Assembly: GCA_024663395.1 (NCBI GenBank)
Contig: JANFAH010000002.1
Span: 1,674,001 to 1,738,000, forward strand
Reading direction: 5' to 3'
Length of the DNA stretch: 64,000 nt
Source: Pisolithus tinctorius
Taxonomy: Eukaryota; Basidiomycota; Agaricomycetes; Boletales; Pisolithaceae
Numbering within the stretch: position 1 is the first letter of the stretch; each line of letters opens with the position of its first letter. The notes under the pieces were generated by a model. That model made no database searches, was not told where the DNA came from, and saw nothing but the letters and a program-made list of their open reading frames with translations. A program made the translations under genes and the position numbers. This document shows, piece after piece, positions 1 to 10,456 of the stretch.

Positions 1-1490
1 CTCCACCTGTCGCCAGCTTTGACATTACGCAAATTGTCCGTAATGTTGCACTTGAAACACTCAAAACCGCCCCGCCCAGGCTACTGCACACAGTTACTGG
101 CACCCTGTGTAACCGAGACACACAGATATCACATTTTATGGGCAGTCAACAGTATAATCAGCTGCAGTCTTCGTGCGTAACGTGCGACCCGGATCAACGA
201 ATGAAACTCATCCATACCGAAGTCTTGAGATACTTTCGGTTCGTTAAGCTTTCTCACCGCTGGGGTGAAGCCGAACCATCATTACGTGACATCGAGGGCC
301 GCTCAATATATGATATGCCACCAAAGGGAGGCTTGAGAAAGCTCCAATCCTTCTGTACTGTTGTTTGCGAGTGGGATTACCTATGGGCATGGAGCGACAC
401 GTGCTGCATCGACAAACACAGCAGTGCGGAGGTGCAAGAAACGATAGGATCAATGTTTGCGTGGTATCGACGGTCTGCCTTGACTATCGTATACCTTTCT
501 GACGTTCCCGATACTGGTTCGTTTGGGAACAGCGAATGGTTCAAACGTGGGTGGACGCTCCAAGAACTACTGGCTCCTCGAGCTATACTATTCTACACCC
601 AGAACTGGTTACCTTACAAGAACCTCGTATCTTCGAACCACAAAACCGATGCCACTGTGCTGGACGAACTGGAGAGAGCAACTGGAATAGAATCTCAGTT
701 CCTCACCAACTTTTCACCAGGTACGGATGACGCACGGTCGAGGCTGCAATGGGCATCGTTGCGTCGTACCACCCGGCCCGAGGATATCGCCTATTCACTT
801 TTCGGGATCTTTCATATCCACCTCCCCATTCTGTATGGCGAATCTGTTGAGAATGCGCTTGGCCGGCTTCTGGCCGAAATCATATCACAGTCTGGGGACA
901 TCTCGGTTCTGGATTGGACGGGAGAAGCGTCGTCGTACCACAGCTGTTTCCCTGCTCAGATTTCTTCGTATCAAGAACTGCCATTGCCTCATGTGCCGAT
1001 GGAGTCTTCGTCGTGGCTGACAGACCAACCCGCGACGTCGCCCGCAGCGCTACGAACCCTCTATCGCTCACTCTCTAAATCGCCCCTTCCGCGATTTCTC
1101 AGTCGTCGCCTCACGCTGCCATGCATCGCCTACGCTGTTACAGCGGTTCAGCGGAGAAGGACAAATCCATCTGCATGGAGTTACACGTACAGAATCCAGG
1201 CATCTGGTCTTAAACCGCTCGAGATTACACTGCCAAGCAAGTTAGAAAATGGTGCTCTCCAACTCGTTCGCCCTTGGCACTCGAAGCTACTTGGTCCATC
1301 GGCCGAGTTGTACACCACGACCGAAGAGCAGCTGCTTTTTACGCTGGGAAGGTCATTTAACGCTCTTCTATTGATCGAAGTACGTCAGAACGAGTACAAA
1401 CGGATTGTATCTTTTACCCCCATCACTGCTCAACCTGTAGATTCGGCCAGCATTCTGCGAAGCGCAGTTAGGATATTCGATATTGTGTAG
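1..1490 (+). CDS. HET A: TPR-HET protein, 3' part (cut by window start)
   Basis: This is the 3' end of a TPR-HET gene. The frame is open from base 3, so the ATG at 138 is internal and the real start lies outside the window. The visible part, about 495 codons, begins in the region that links the TPR array to the HET domain. HET block 1 is seen as LSHRWG near 250-266. It is followed by WSDTCCIDK, RGWTLQELLAP and TTRPEDIAYSLFGIF, and then by the C-terminal domain ending in RIFDIV. HET domains (PF06985) in filamentous fungi trigger growth arrest or cell death on non-self recognition. No frameshift or stop is visible. The number of TPRs cannot be known from this window. Confidence 0.9.
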   Translation, partial: PPVASFDITQIVRNVALETLKTAPPRLLHTVTGTLCNRDTQISHFMGSQQYNQLQSSCVTCDPDQRMKLIHTEVLRYFRFVKLSHRWGEAEPSLRDIEGRSIYDMPPKGGLRKLQSFCTVVCEWDYLWAWSDTCCIDKHSSAEVQETIGSMFAWYRRSALTIVYLSDVPDTGSFGNSEWFKRGWTLQELLAPRAILFYTQNWLPYKNLVSSNHKTDATVLDELERATGIESQFLTNFSPGTDDARSRLQWASLRRTTRPEDIAYSLFGIFHIHLPILYGESVENALGRLLAEIISQSGDISVLDWTGEASSYHSCFPAQISSYQELPLPHVPMESSSWLTDQPATSPAALRTLYRSLSKSPLPRFLSRRLTLPCIAYAVTAVQRRRTNPSAWSYTYRIQASGLKPLEITLPSKLENGALQLVRPWHSKLLGPSAELYTTTEEQLLFTLGRSFNALLLIEVRQNEYKRIVSFTPITAQPVDSASILRSAVRIFDIV

Positions 1491-1779
1491 ATACTCGTGG
1501 TGTTAGTATGACATCCACAATTGTGCTATGGCAGGTTTCGGCCGTCCGTTCAATCCCTTTCTTATAGCTTTCCGGAAGAGGACGTAGCCAATCGCTGAGG
1601 ACAATTTCACGTGGTTTGAGGCTCGCGAGGGTAAGCGCCACCTCTTAGCTTCTCCATTTATTGGTGCCCAGCTCCTTACTGAATTTCCTGCCATCGCGGT
1701 TATCCTAGAGTCGCCGTGGGCACAGTGGGGAGGGAATGATTGTCTTCCGTCGAGTCTTCGGTTTGCTTAGGGGAGACCA

Positions 1780-2100
1780 ACCGTAAGAGGACTTGCAAGG
1801 GACCCTCAGTGCTTCCGATTCTGGTGCGAGCTGTTCAACGATTGGCGTGCTGTGTTCACTTTTCTCCGCTGTTTTACGCTCTCCAAGTCGCTCGACACCC
1901 TACCACTTGGGTCGAGTGAGCACGATGTTCTGAGATATGCTGATGGCCTAACCCCTTCTTGCAAATATGCACACCGACACGTCAATACTGCTACCCACCC
2001 GTACCTTCGGCTTGAACGATCTTGAATACCAATGCGAAGTAGAACAAATAGCGGTTCTGCCAACAGGGGAGTCGCCGATGGGGTGGTAGTATAGCCTTGA
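1780..2100 (+). repeat. Decayed block shared with 12960-13420
   Basis: The stretch downstream of HET A resembles the stretch downstream of HET C. Shared landmarks are cttgggtcga, gatatgctgatg and the run cggcttgaacgatcttgaata at about 2008, which matches 13330. Neither copy keeps a reading frame that I can assign. The bases between 1491 and 1780 show no gene that I recognise. Confidence 0.5.
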
Positions 2101-2284
2101 CATCGAGCGAGTCTGAGATTCGGGAGAAAGGTTGATTTCGGGATGATCAACCCACGTGCAACCAACGGCGTGCTCGGGGTAGAAGAGTTTAAGAACCGCA
2201 TGTCCCAGTCTGTCATCCCATTTGGGGCCTGGGAGCTGCAGCGCTCCACTCGTATTTGCTAGCCCAAAACCTCGGACTCGCTGT

Positions 2285-2530
2285 GGGCAGAATGTGCTTT
2301 GGAAATATCCGCTGTACGGCGGGAGAAAATTAAACTTGCGTACGTATTAAGTCAAGTAAAGGCGTATTGTGTCCGAAGCACTCAAGCTGTGATGACTCAG
2401 GTGGACAGTTCCATTAAAAAATGAAATGTGTGGGTGGAACCTTGTTTATTCTGTCAAGTCCTGACGGATCGATATCGTTCAGATATCCAGCGAATGGACT
2501 TCGTGGTCTTGCAGTCGCATGCCCATCACC
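2285..2530 (+). pseudogene. Remnant of the coiled-coil gene
   Basis: This short stretch aligns with exons 2 and 3 of the intact gene at 17124. It shares gggagaaaattaaacttgcg, the region around the exon 2 donor, a gtcctgacgg branch-like site and cagatatccagcgaatggac. Several stops and deletions interrupt it. Its position after HET A mirrors the coiled-coil remnant after HET C. Confidence 0.6.
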
Positions 2531-2554
2531 AAAAAGCAAACCAAAAAGCTCTCC

Positions 2555-3150
2555 ATCTCCTCGCCGTCGTAACACCGCTCGTGTCGCTTCTCATGGCGTC
2601 TCGAACCTTGGGATCGCTTATTGGATGACGACAAAGATCGGGAAGGAAAATTATTGTTTCTAGCAACGATGCTGAGTCACTCGTACGTGGAATTGTCTCT
2701 TTTACAGTGGTTTTCAGATCTGGGGAGAATCGTCTGAGGGACCTCCTCCGAGGAAAACTTGATTCCCACAGCGACAGAGTAGCCTCATCGCTGAAAAATA
2801 TGAAAGTCCTGCGCACAGATCATTCTAATCCTGTAGATGGCAAAATGCTTTCGCGGACACTGCCCAGCGTTCCGTTGAGGAGGGTGGCAGGTACCCTCCA
2901 CCTCTTCAATGCACGCGAAAAGCGAACCTAAAAGACTCGACTTCTGAATAAATCCTTCGCTGACTGTACTTTGTCGCTGCTCCGATAGAATCTACCGCTA
3001 ATCTGTCCTCCTCTTGACAGTGCTCGAGCCCTACAATTTCTCATTGCAGCTCTCGAAACGTCTCTTGTAGAAGGGGACCGCCCCCGCGTCGTTTCTACGT
3101 AATCGTCTGTTTATTCCCGAAGTTTGTGCCTGGCAAGTGAAGCTGGACGT
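2555..3150 (+). pseudogene. Membrane-protein family remnant M1
   Basis: This is a decayed copy of the cytoplasmic-tail half of the single-pass membrane protein family whose fullest copy is at 37415-38686. Recognisable pieces are the block before the RLSMRQR-like motif, the stretch encoding NPFF-like and ADLY-like residues, and the end encoding SVYSR. Stops occur in all frames. Confidence 0.6.
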
Positions 3151-3254
3151 TTAAGATAATCCAGTTGCATCCCTCGCCATTACGCCCTCCTTGCACGTCT
3201 TTCCCACCTTCGGGTACGTGTGTTATGTTGTTTCTATGCGTCACTTTGGGTTTC

Positions 3255-3525
3255 CATACCACTCACTTTCGCTTCCCGTTCGTAGTACGATTACATGCAG
3301 ATATATGTCTGGTAAATTGAGCCCCTCATGATGTGGCCTCTGAACGACAGCACGCCACCGCAGGGTGGCAGAAGAGAGCCATGTACATATGTACATTTGA
3401 AGCCACACTGTGGACGAGCTCGGCAAGCAATGCAACTGGTATGTATATATACTAGTCCAGGCAATCGCGGAATGCCTAACGGACTTCTGATCATCTCTGA
3501 CTGTGCGTAGCACCTAGTGTTCACC
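3255..3525 (+). repeat. Half copy of the inverted-end repeat element
   Basis: Bases 3265-3345 match the right terminal arm of the element at 25276-25822 in opposite orientation (agtacgattacatgcaga, gatgtggcctctgaacg). The similarity runs on through gcaatgcaactggtatgtat. The left arm is missing, so this is a fragment. Confidence 0.5.
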
Positions 3526-3529
3526 CTGC

Positions 3530-4090
3530 CGTGCCATTCTTCGTAATGCCATACAAGACAAATGCATTATACACATGCTTCGAATTCGCTGAGATGCGCC
3601 GGGTAGGAAACACCGGCAATATACCTGGAATCTACGTCGTCCGCGTTCAATGGACGTGCATTTGATACGAGTTTGCCACTGTCCTAGAAAGCTTCTTCAA
3701 GAGTATAACTGCAACATTGCACGTCGCAGCTCCCAGCACACCCTGGGAGACCCACGTCGCCCTCAGTTCATATGCACGAGGCAGGCATTGAAGTCCTGTG
3801 GGTCTGATCAATCCGATGGCCTTGTCGAGCGGGTTGTATGAACAACTATGAGCAGCGCTATGAGGATGCTTCAGGCGAAGAACGGCGCTTGTTCCACAGC
3901 ATTGAATATCGCCGACAAGAGTTCTACCAGCGGCGAAATCAGCGAGTGACTATGATAACCTATTGGTCGCCACGGGCAGATCGGGCCCTCTTACACGACA
4001 ATCAGGAGCTACACCTTTGTAGCGAGGGTTCAGGAGGGGGGGGGGGGAACTGGCTACTGTTTGGGGTCAGTGGCACATCAGGTTCAGTCA
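3530..4090 (+). repeat. Array spacer repeat
   Basis: This divergent copy of a spacer precedes most HET promoters (for example 20655-21130 and 56490-56960). Landmarks are the tacgcatgctcc-like start, gtagaaagcttcttc, cctgggagac and the ccagcggcgaaatcagcgagtgac block. I see no gene in it. It includes a run of G at about 4035-4047. Confidence 0.5.
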
Positions 4091-4179
4091 GGGCTGGGTT
4101 AGAGGCATAGCTCGTTCTTATCCATAGACGTCTACAATCGGCCCACTGGTGAGCTCCTTCCCTTCTCTAATCTGTGATG

Positions 4180-4564
4180 GGCGTGACTTATTCGATGAGA
4201 ATAGCCAACTTGGTCTCTCTCGTTTCTCCTGCCGATTTGCGCTTTTCGCATTCATCGGTGAGGTTCTTATCGGTCCATTGTTGCGTTATCTGGGTTGACC
4301 TCCATGCAGTCTTATCCACGCTTTGTTCTCGTCGATACCCAGGATTGCCTCCTCTATACTCTGTGTTGACCAGTGAGCTCTTTTTGGGTTGTTTGCTTAT
4401 CCTCGCTGATTAGCATTCTGATGTTCAAGACTGCTCCTACCTCGTTTATTTCTCAGTTGTAGGGATAACGTATGGTTCAACTGTTCCTGCAACTGATTAC
4501 CGAACCTGACCTGAAGGCGCAGCCTTCTCTACTGCGCATATCCTCTGCAACGTACCGGTATTCG
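4180..4564 (+). promoter_or_regulatory. HET B promoter and 5' leader
   Basis: This block is homologous to the region directly upstream of every complete HET gene here, so it probably holds the promoter and 5' UTR. The GTGAG donor of the proposed leader intron is present near 4259, but the acceptor reads ccacg instead of ccacag. Splicing would therefore be changed in this copy. Confidence 0.4.
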
Positions 4565-6829
4565 ATGGATTCAACGGACGACGTTTCCCACAAGCGAGCA
4601 CAGTTGGAACGTTGTCCTCCAGGGCATCATGGCCGTGGTGATGTCCTCTTCGACCTGGCATGGGTCCTCTTCGAGAGATTCAAAAAAAAGCGTAAAATCA
4701 ACGACTTGAATAAAGCAATCGCTTTGCACCGCGATGCTTTGCAACTCCGACAACTCAAGAATGACAGTCGGGCTCGGTCACTCCATGAACTTGCTCTCTG
4801 TCTTTCATATAGATATTGCGAGAGGGGGGCTGTCGACGACTTGAAAGAGGCTATCAGACTTGGACGTGAAGCACTACAGCTCCATCGACCAGGGCATCCC
4901 AGTCGTGATGTAGTTCTCTACAATCTCGCTAGGGACCTTCACAGGAAGTTCGAGAAACAAGCTGATATGCTTGACCTGAACGAAGCAATTGGGCTGCTCC
5001 GCGTCGCATTGAAACTACGTCCCCCTGGAGAACTTGATCGGTCTTTATTGCTGCACAGCCTCGCTCGATGTCTTTTGGATAGATATCAGGTAGTTGCCAA
5101 CTATGGAGGAGCCATTCTACTTGGAGCAGTTTTAACGCCTCGTCAACCTGGACATCCTGATGGTGGTACAGCCGATCTAGATGGGGCTATCGCACTTGAG
5201 CAAGAAGCTATGCAGCTACTTAGACCCGGAGATTTTCGTTACAATATGTGCCGGTCCTCTCTTATACTCTGCGTTCGACTGAAGACCAAGTCACAAACTA
5301 ATATACCCTTCTCCGATACCTCACCAGTTCCCCCCTTTGACCTTAAGCAAGCCATCCGTAATGTCGCATTTGAAACTCTCAAAACCATGCCGCCCAGGCT
5401 GCTGCACACAGTTACTGGCACCCTATGCAACCGAAATGTACAGATATCACGTTTCATGGGCAGCCAACAGTGCAATCAGTTGCTTTCTTCGTGCGCAAAG
5501 TGCGACCCGGATCAGCGAATGCGGCTCATCCGTACCGAAGTTTCGAGATACTTTCGGTTCGTCATGTTCTCTCACCGCTGGGGTAAACGCGAGCCATTAT
5601 TGCGCGACATCGAGGACCACCCGATATATAACATGCCAGCCAAGGGGGGCTTGAGAAAGCTCCAAGTCTTCTGTACTGTCGCTTTGGAGTGGGATTACCT
5701 TTGGGCTTGGAGCGACACGTGCTGCATAGACAAAGACAGTAGTGCCGAGTTGCAAGAAGCGATAGGATCAATGTTTACATGGTATCGACGTTCTGCCCTG
5801 ACCATCGTGTACCTTCCTGATGTTTCCGGTACCGGTTCGCTTGGGATTAGCAAATGGTTCGAACGTGGGTGGACCCTGCAAGAACTACTGGCTCCTAACC
5901 GCATCCTATTCTACACTCAAACCTGGTCGCTTTACAAGAACCTCACGTCTTTGAACCACAAGGCCGACGTCTCCGTGCTGGGAGAACTGGAGAGGGCAAC
6001 TGGAATAAAGTCCCGGCTCCTCACCAACTTTTCTCCTGGCGTGGATGACGCACGTTTGAGGCTTCAATGGGCATCATCACGTCGTACCACTCGGCCTGAA
6101 GATATTGCCTATTCCTTGTTTGGGATCTTTAATATCCGCCTCCCTGTTCTGTATGGTGAATCTGCCAAGAATGCACTTGCCCGTCTCCTGGCTGAAATCA
6201 TATCGCAGTATGGAGACATCTCGGTTTTGGATTGGACCGGAGAAGCATCACCGTTTCATAGTTGTTTTCCCTCCGACATCACCTCGTATCAAAAGCCACC
6301 CTTTTTTCCACCCCAAGCTAGTACAGTGGAACATGTGACAACAAGAGTTGCGTGGAGGATGGCAGAGCAGCCCTCGTCGTCTACAGCGCTACAGACGCTG
6401 TATCGCTCGCTCACTAAGTTGCCCCTCCCGCGATTTGTCAATCACCGGCTTATACTGTCATGCATCGTTTATGCCGTTACAGAGGTTCGGCGGAGAAGGG
6501 CAGAACCACTCGCGCGGGGTTACAAGTACAAAATCCAAGCATCCGGTCTGAAAACACTTGAGATTACACTGCCAAGCAAGTTAGAAAATGGTACTCTGCA
6601 GCTTGTTCGCCCTTGGTACTCGAAGCTGCTTGGTCCAACTACCGAGTCATACGCCACAACCCAAGAGCAGCTACTTTTTACACTGGAGAGGCCGTTTAAC
6701 GCTCTTTTGTTGATCCAGCTCCCTCGCAACGAGTACAAACGGATCGCGTGTTCTACCTCCATAATTGCTCAGCCTATAAACTTGGCCAGCATTTTGCAAA
6801 GCCAAGTGAGGACTTTGAAGATTGTTTAG
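4565..6829 (+). CDS. HET B: TPR-HET protein, 754 aa
   Basis: The gene is intronless. I chose the ATG at 4565 because MDSTDD matches the start of the other family members; an in-frame ATG at 4472 adds 31 residues that the other copies lack. About four TPRs plus a degenerate one lie at residues 20-241. HET block 1, FSHRWG, is at 335-340, WSDTCCIDK follows near 382, RGWTLQELLAP near 435, and TTRPEDIAYSLFGIF near 510. A conserved domain of about 130 residues ends in LKIV. The protein is probably a cytoplasmic trigger of incompatibility or defence death, as known for HET domains. The partner is unknown. It is one of the two shortest complete copies because the central 135-bp TPRs are nearly absent. 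Confidence 0.9.
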   Translation: MDSTDDVSHKRAQLERCPPGHHGRGDVLFDLAWVLFERFKKKRKINDLNKAIALHRDALQLRQLKNDSRARSLHELALCLSYRYCERGAVDDLKEAIRLGREALQLHRPGHPSRDVVLYNLARDLHRKFEKQADMLDLNEAIGLLRVALKLRPPGELDRSLLLHSLARCLLDRYQVVANYGGAILLGAVLTPRQPGHPDGGTADLDGAIALEQEAMQLLRPGDFRYNMCRSSLILCVRLKTKSQTNIPFSDTSPVPPFDLKQAIRNVAFETLKTMPPRLLHTVTGTLCNRNVQISRFMGSQQCNQLLSSCAKCDPDQRMRLIRTEVSRYFRFVMFSHRWGKREPLLRDIEDHPIYNMPAKGGLRKLQVFCTVALEWDYLWAWSDTCCIDKDSSAELQEAIGSMFTWYRRSALTIVYLPDVSGTGSLGISKWFERGWTLQELLAPNRILFYTQTWSLYKNLTSLNHKADVSVLGELERATGIKSRLLTNFSPGVDDARLRLQWASSRRTTRPEDIAYSLFGIFNIRLPVLYGESAKNALARLLAEIISQYGDISVLDWTGEASPFHSCFPSDITSYQKPPFFPPQASTVEHVTTRVAWRMAEQPSSSTALQTLYRSLTKLPLPRFVNHRLILSCIVYAVTEVRRRRAEPLARGYKYKIQASGLKTLEITLPSKLENGTLQLVRPWYSKLLGPTTESYATTQEQLLFTLERPFNALLLIQLPRNEYKRIACSTSIIAQPINLASILQSQVRTLKIV

Positions 6830-6984
6830 ATAGTCATGGCGCTACAACATCCACAGCATTATAGTCGTATCGCCTGCACGAGTAAAATGTAGGTGTGGGG
6901 CAGGTTACAACTGTCCATTAATTTTCACTCAGCCCTATTCTGGTTTCTTCTTACTTGTCTTCCGCTTTCTGTGTGGCTCGAGCT

Positions 6985-7325
6985 GTATACAAGAGGCTGC
7001 CCGGAGAACAGATGACACTCACAGCAACAGAGTAGTATCGTCACTGAGAAAGTGTGGAAGTCCTGCACACAGATAACCCTGACTCTTATTTTCGCGAATA
7101 TTGCCGATGTTCTGCTAAAGAGGGTGACAAGCAGCCCCTTCTTCAATGCATTGGAATAGCCAACCAACAAGACTCGCCTTCTGAAATCCTTCGCTGACTC
7201 GTACTTCTTGCGGGACTCGAAACGTCTTCCGCAGAGGCGAGAGCACCGCTGCATCATTTCCATGCAATTGTCTGTTTATTCCCGAAGTTTTTACCTAGCA
7301 AGTGAAGCTGGCGAGGATGCAGCCA
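6985..7325 (+). pseudogene. Membrane-protein family remnant M2
   Basis: Only the 3' half of the cytoplasmic-tail region is left. It can be aligned with 8700-9070 through cttcttcaatgcattgg, tccttcgctgactcgtactt and caattgtctgtttattcccg. Deletions and stops are frequent. It follows HET B directly. Confidence 0.6.
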
Positions 7326-7419
7326 ATCATAGTTTTCCTTCCGTGGTGTTCAAGACAATCCATTGCACTCTAGCTGTTGCTGTCCTTTATCTACGTATGC
7401 TGTATCGTCTCTACGTGTC

Positions 7420-7705
7420 GTCTCGTGTTTCTGTACCATTTACCTTTTTTCTTCATGGGTCCCATCATTCGTAGGAGTACGGGCAAATACATTTCCGGTG
7501 ATTTGAATGCCTCGCAATATGGCACGAGGGAGCCAAGTACAGTATTTACATTTGAAGCTGCATCGTGGACGAGCGCGGTACGCAATGTAACAGGGTATAC
7601 AAACCAATCCATGCAATCTAACGGTCTTGCAATGGTCTCTAGCTGTGTGCAGCCCTCAATGTTCATCCTATCGTGCCCCTCTCTGCATATACCGCCCACT
7701 CTCGT
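7420..7705 (+). repeat. Half copy of the inverted-end repeat element
   Basis: The sequence around 7455-7530 (ccatcattcgtaggagtacg, gcaatatggc) matches the right arm of the element at 25276-25822, inverted. The similarity continues into cgcaatgtaacagggtatac. There is no left arm. Confidence 0.5.
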
Positions 7706-7714
7706 AGTTAGCCA

Positions 7715-8105
7715 ACTACGACACAAGAAAGTACGCATGCTCCCAAGTAGCCGAGATATGCCTGCTAGGCAACGTTAGCGGTGTACTTAGGATTCGCGTC
7801 GTCCTCGTTCGAGAGATGTCATATGCATATGATACGAGTTTGGCACTATTATAGAAAGCATCTTCAAGGGTACAACTGCGACGTTGTGAGCGCAGCCTAG
7901 GAGATCCTCGTCACCCTCATATCATATGCACGAGACAAGTTGTCAAGTCTCGTGGCCTCGATCGGCGCCGCGGGCTTGGCAAGCGGAATGTATTAGCAGC
8001 GCTATGAGAATACTGAGCAAAGATGGTTCAGGCACAGGGAGCCATTGACCATGATAAATTGTTGCTTGCCACAGGTAGTATCTGCAGGTTCAGCGATGGG
8101 GGGCC
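7715..8105 (+). repeat. Array spacer repeat, old copy
   Basis: This diverged copy of the spacer keeps tacgcatgctcccaagtagc and gagcgcagcctaggagatcc. It is truncated where it meets the M3 remnant. No gene is seen. Confidence 0.45.
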
Positions 8106-8199
8106 TTCTTCAATCTTACACGAAAATTGGCAACCAGTGGGAGGGGAGAAACTGATTACATAAGCAGAAATATATTTAGCATAACATCAGTCAGAGAGT

Positions 8200-9069
8200 T
8201 AGACCCAGTTTTCACTGGAGTTGAACCCACCGTGCCACCTATCGAAGTGTCAAAAAGTAAAGCAACCAACGTTCTCCGTCTTCCCGTCATCATAACGGTG
8301 CTCGCTTCGCTTCTCACATCTCGAGGCTTGGGGTCGTTTACCAAATCACAAAGATCGGGAAGGAAAACTATTCATACAATGACGCTCATCTCCATTTCAA
8401 ACCCTAATGAGAACCCGGTAGCGATGTTCCGTCGCACGTGGAGTACCAATTGTGCCTCCTCCATTCGCAAATTTCTCGGTACACAACAGCCTTACGACAA
8501 ATACCACCCCAACTTGGTCGCTGAGATGACTTCACAAACTGTGGTCGCAGAAGCAGATACCCAGGTCATAACCACTTCCAGCACGAATATTCTGGGCCAT
8601 TTACAATCTATCTCACGGGGCGGGGAAATTGTTCTTGTTGATTCCTTCTTGTCGAGAGGGTACAACTACGTCGCCAACCATGATATCCGAGGAAGAGATG
8701 ACACCCGCAGCTATAGAGTAGCTTCATCGCTGGGAAAGTGCGGAAGTTCTGCACGCAGATCATCCTGAGCCTGTATATGGTAAACGGAACGCTTTCGTGG
8801 ACACTGCAAGTATTCTGCTGAAGAGGGCGACGAGTACTCCCTTATTCGATGCACAGGAAAAACCAACTAAAAAGGCTCGACTACTGAACAAATCCCTTGC
8901 TGACTCGTACTTTGTTGCAGCTCCTCCGCCAGAACCGATCGCCAATCCGCCCCCTCCTGACGCTGCCTGGGTTCTACAATCTCTTGTCGTAGCACTGAAA
9001 ATGTTCCCTGCAGGCATGAGGAGTGCCCCCGCGTCGTTTCTATACAATCGCGTCGAAGTTCATATCTAA
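8200..9069 (+). pseudogene. Membrane-protein family remnant M3
   Basis: This longer remnant covers most of the cytoplasmic tail. In separate frames one can read EMTSQTVVAEAD-like, DSFLSRG and, at 8797-9069, LKRATSTPLFDAQEKPTKKA with FVAAPPPEPIANPP. These match M6, M7 and M11. The signal peptide and membrane segment are missing or unrecognisable, and the frame changes several times, so no full protein can be made. Confidence 0.65.
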
Positions 9070-9264
9070 AAAGTGAGAATGGTGAGAACGCTGTCTGTAT
9101 GACGGCCTTTTCCTCCCCTCTGGCTTAGATTCCGCACTCATAGTTTTGCTTTCTTAGTGTTCAAGAAAATCTGGTTGCATCCATGGCTGTTACCGCCTTC
9201 CAAGCACATCTTCTGAGTACGCATGTTTTACCGTTTCTGTATCGTCTCGTGTTTCCATGCCACT

Positions 9265-9500
9265 TATTTTTTTCCCCTCCGTCGTCCCGTCATTCGTAGG
9301 AGTACATGGAAATATATCTCTGGTAAATCGAGTGCCTCATAATGTGGCCCCTCAGGTCGGAAGGGGAGAACCAAGTGTGTACATTTGAAACCACGCTGCG
9401 GACAAGCACGGCAAGCAATGCCACTGGTATGTATATATACCAATCCAGGCAATCGTGGAACGCCTAACGGACTTTCGATCATCTCTAGCTATGCATAGCA
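9265..9500 (+). repeat. Half copy of the inverted-end repeat element
   Basis: The sequence cattcgtaggagtacatgga with the following aatatatctctggtaaatcg matches the right arm of the element at 25276-25822, inverted. The gcaatgccactggtatgtat block follows. Only the right half is present. Confidence 0.5.
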
Positions 9501-9504
9501 CCTG

Positions 9505-9960
9505 GTATTCACCCTCTCGTGCCTTTCCCCGCTTATGCTATACGAGACAAGTACGCATGCCCCCAAGTCGTTGAAATGCGCCTGGTAGGCAACTTCTAGA
9601 ATTCACGTGGTCCGCATTCAAGAGATATGCATATGATATGAGTTTGGCACTGTCGTAGAAAGCTTTTCCAGGGGCACAACTGCGGCGTCGTATGCAGCAG
9701 CTCTGAGCGCAACCTAGGAGACCCGCGCCCAGCTCATTTTACATGCACGAGGTAGGTTGTGAAGTCTTGTGGACTCCATCAACTCGACGGACTTGGCAAG
9801 CGGATTGTACGAGCAGTACTATGAAGATGCTTCAGGGCGAAGGGTGGCTCCTGTTCCTGAACTCTGAATTTCACTAATTCCTTGACGACGAAATCAGCGA
9901 GTGACCATGATAAATAGTTACCTAACTTGTGGGAAGTTGCCATAGCAGTTTAATCGGTCC
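9505..9960 (+). repeat. Array spacer repeat, old copy
   Basis: This spacer copy precedes HET C. It shares tacgcatgcccccaagtcgt, gagcgcaacctaggagaccc and gacgacgaaatcagcgagtg with the younger copies. No gene is seen. Confidence 0.45.
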
Positions 9961-10079
9961 AGAGCCTATGAGCGCATCAGCTGTGCCGTAGGCATGGTCC
10001 GTGCTTCTTGTTCTCTCTCCCAGACGTTCACCAGCCGCGGATGACTTCTGAGCACCTCCGAGCCCATTTCCAATCGCTG

Positions 10080-10456
10080 AAGGAGCACAACTGAATTCCC
10101 TTTCGCTTCTCTAGCCGATTTTCACTTTTCGCGCCTATCGGTGAGGTTCATGTTGGTGTATGATTGCGTTATATCCATTGATCTCCAAATAGTGTTGTCC
10201 GTGCTTTGTTCTCACCGATACCTAAGATTGCCTCCATTTTCTGTGTCTTTAGCCGTGGATCCGTTCTTGCCATTTAATTAGGCTCGTTGATTTGGGTAGT
10301 AGTTCAACGCTTAAGATTGCTTACCTTGATTGTTTCTCGTTTCCAGGGATAACATAGGGTTCAACTGTTCCTTGTTTTATTGCAACTGGTTACCGAACCT
10401 GACCTGAAAGCACAACCATTTCTACGTCGTATACCCTCTCAGTGTATCGGCGTTCG
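10080..10456 (+). promoter_or_regulatory. HET C promoter and 5' leader
   Basis: The upstream block is homologous to 4180-4564 and, more distantly, to 21390-21745. The leader-intron donor (ggtgaggttc) is kept, but the ccacag acceptor is gone. The 3' end contains the gttaccgaacctgacctgaa landmark shared with HET B. Confidence 0.4.

Noticed and set aside
4035..4047. Poly-G run as a quadruplex or regulatory site
   Set aside because: It is a single homopolymer in decayed spacer, absent from the other copies.
4472..4564. ATG at 4472 as start of HET B
   Set aside because: The extra 31 residues correspond to the conserved untranslated leader of the other copies; MDSTDD at 4565 is the family start.
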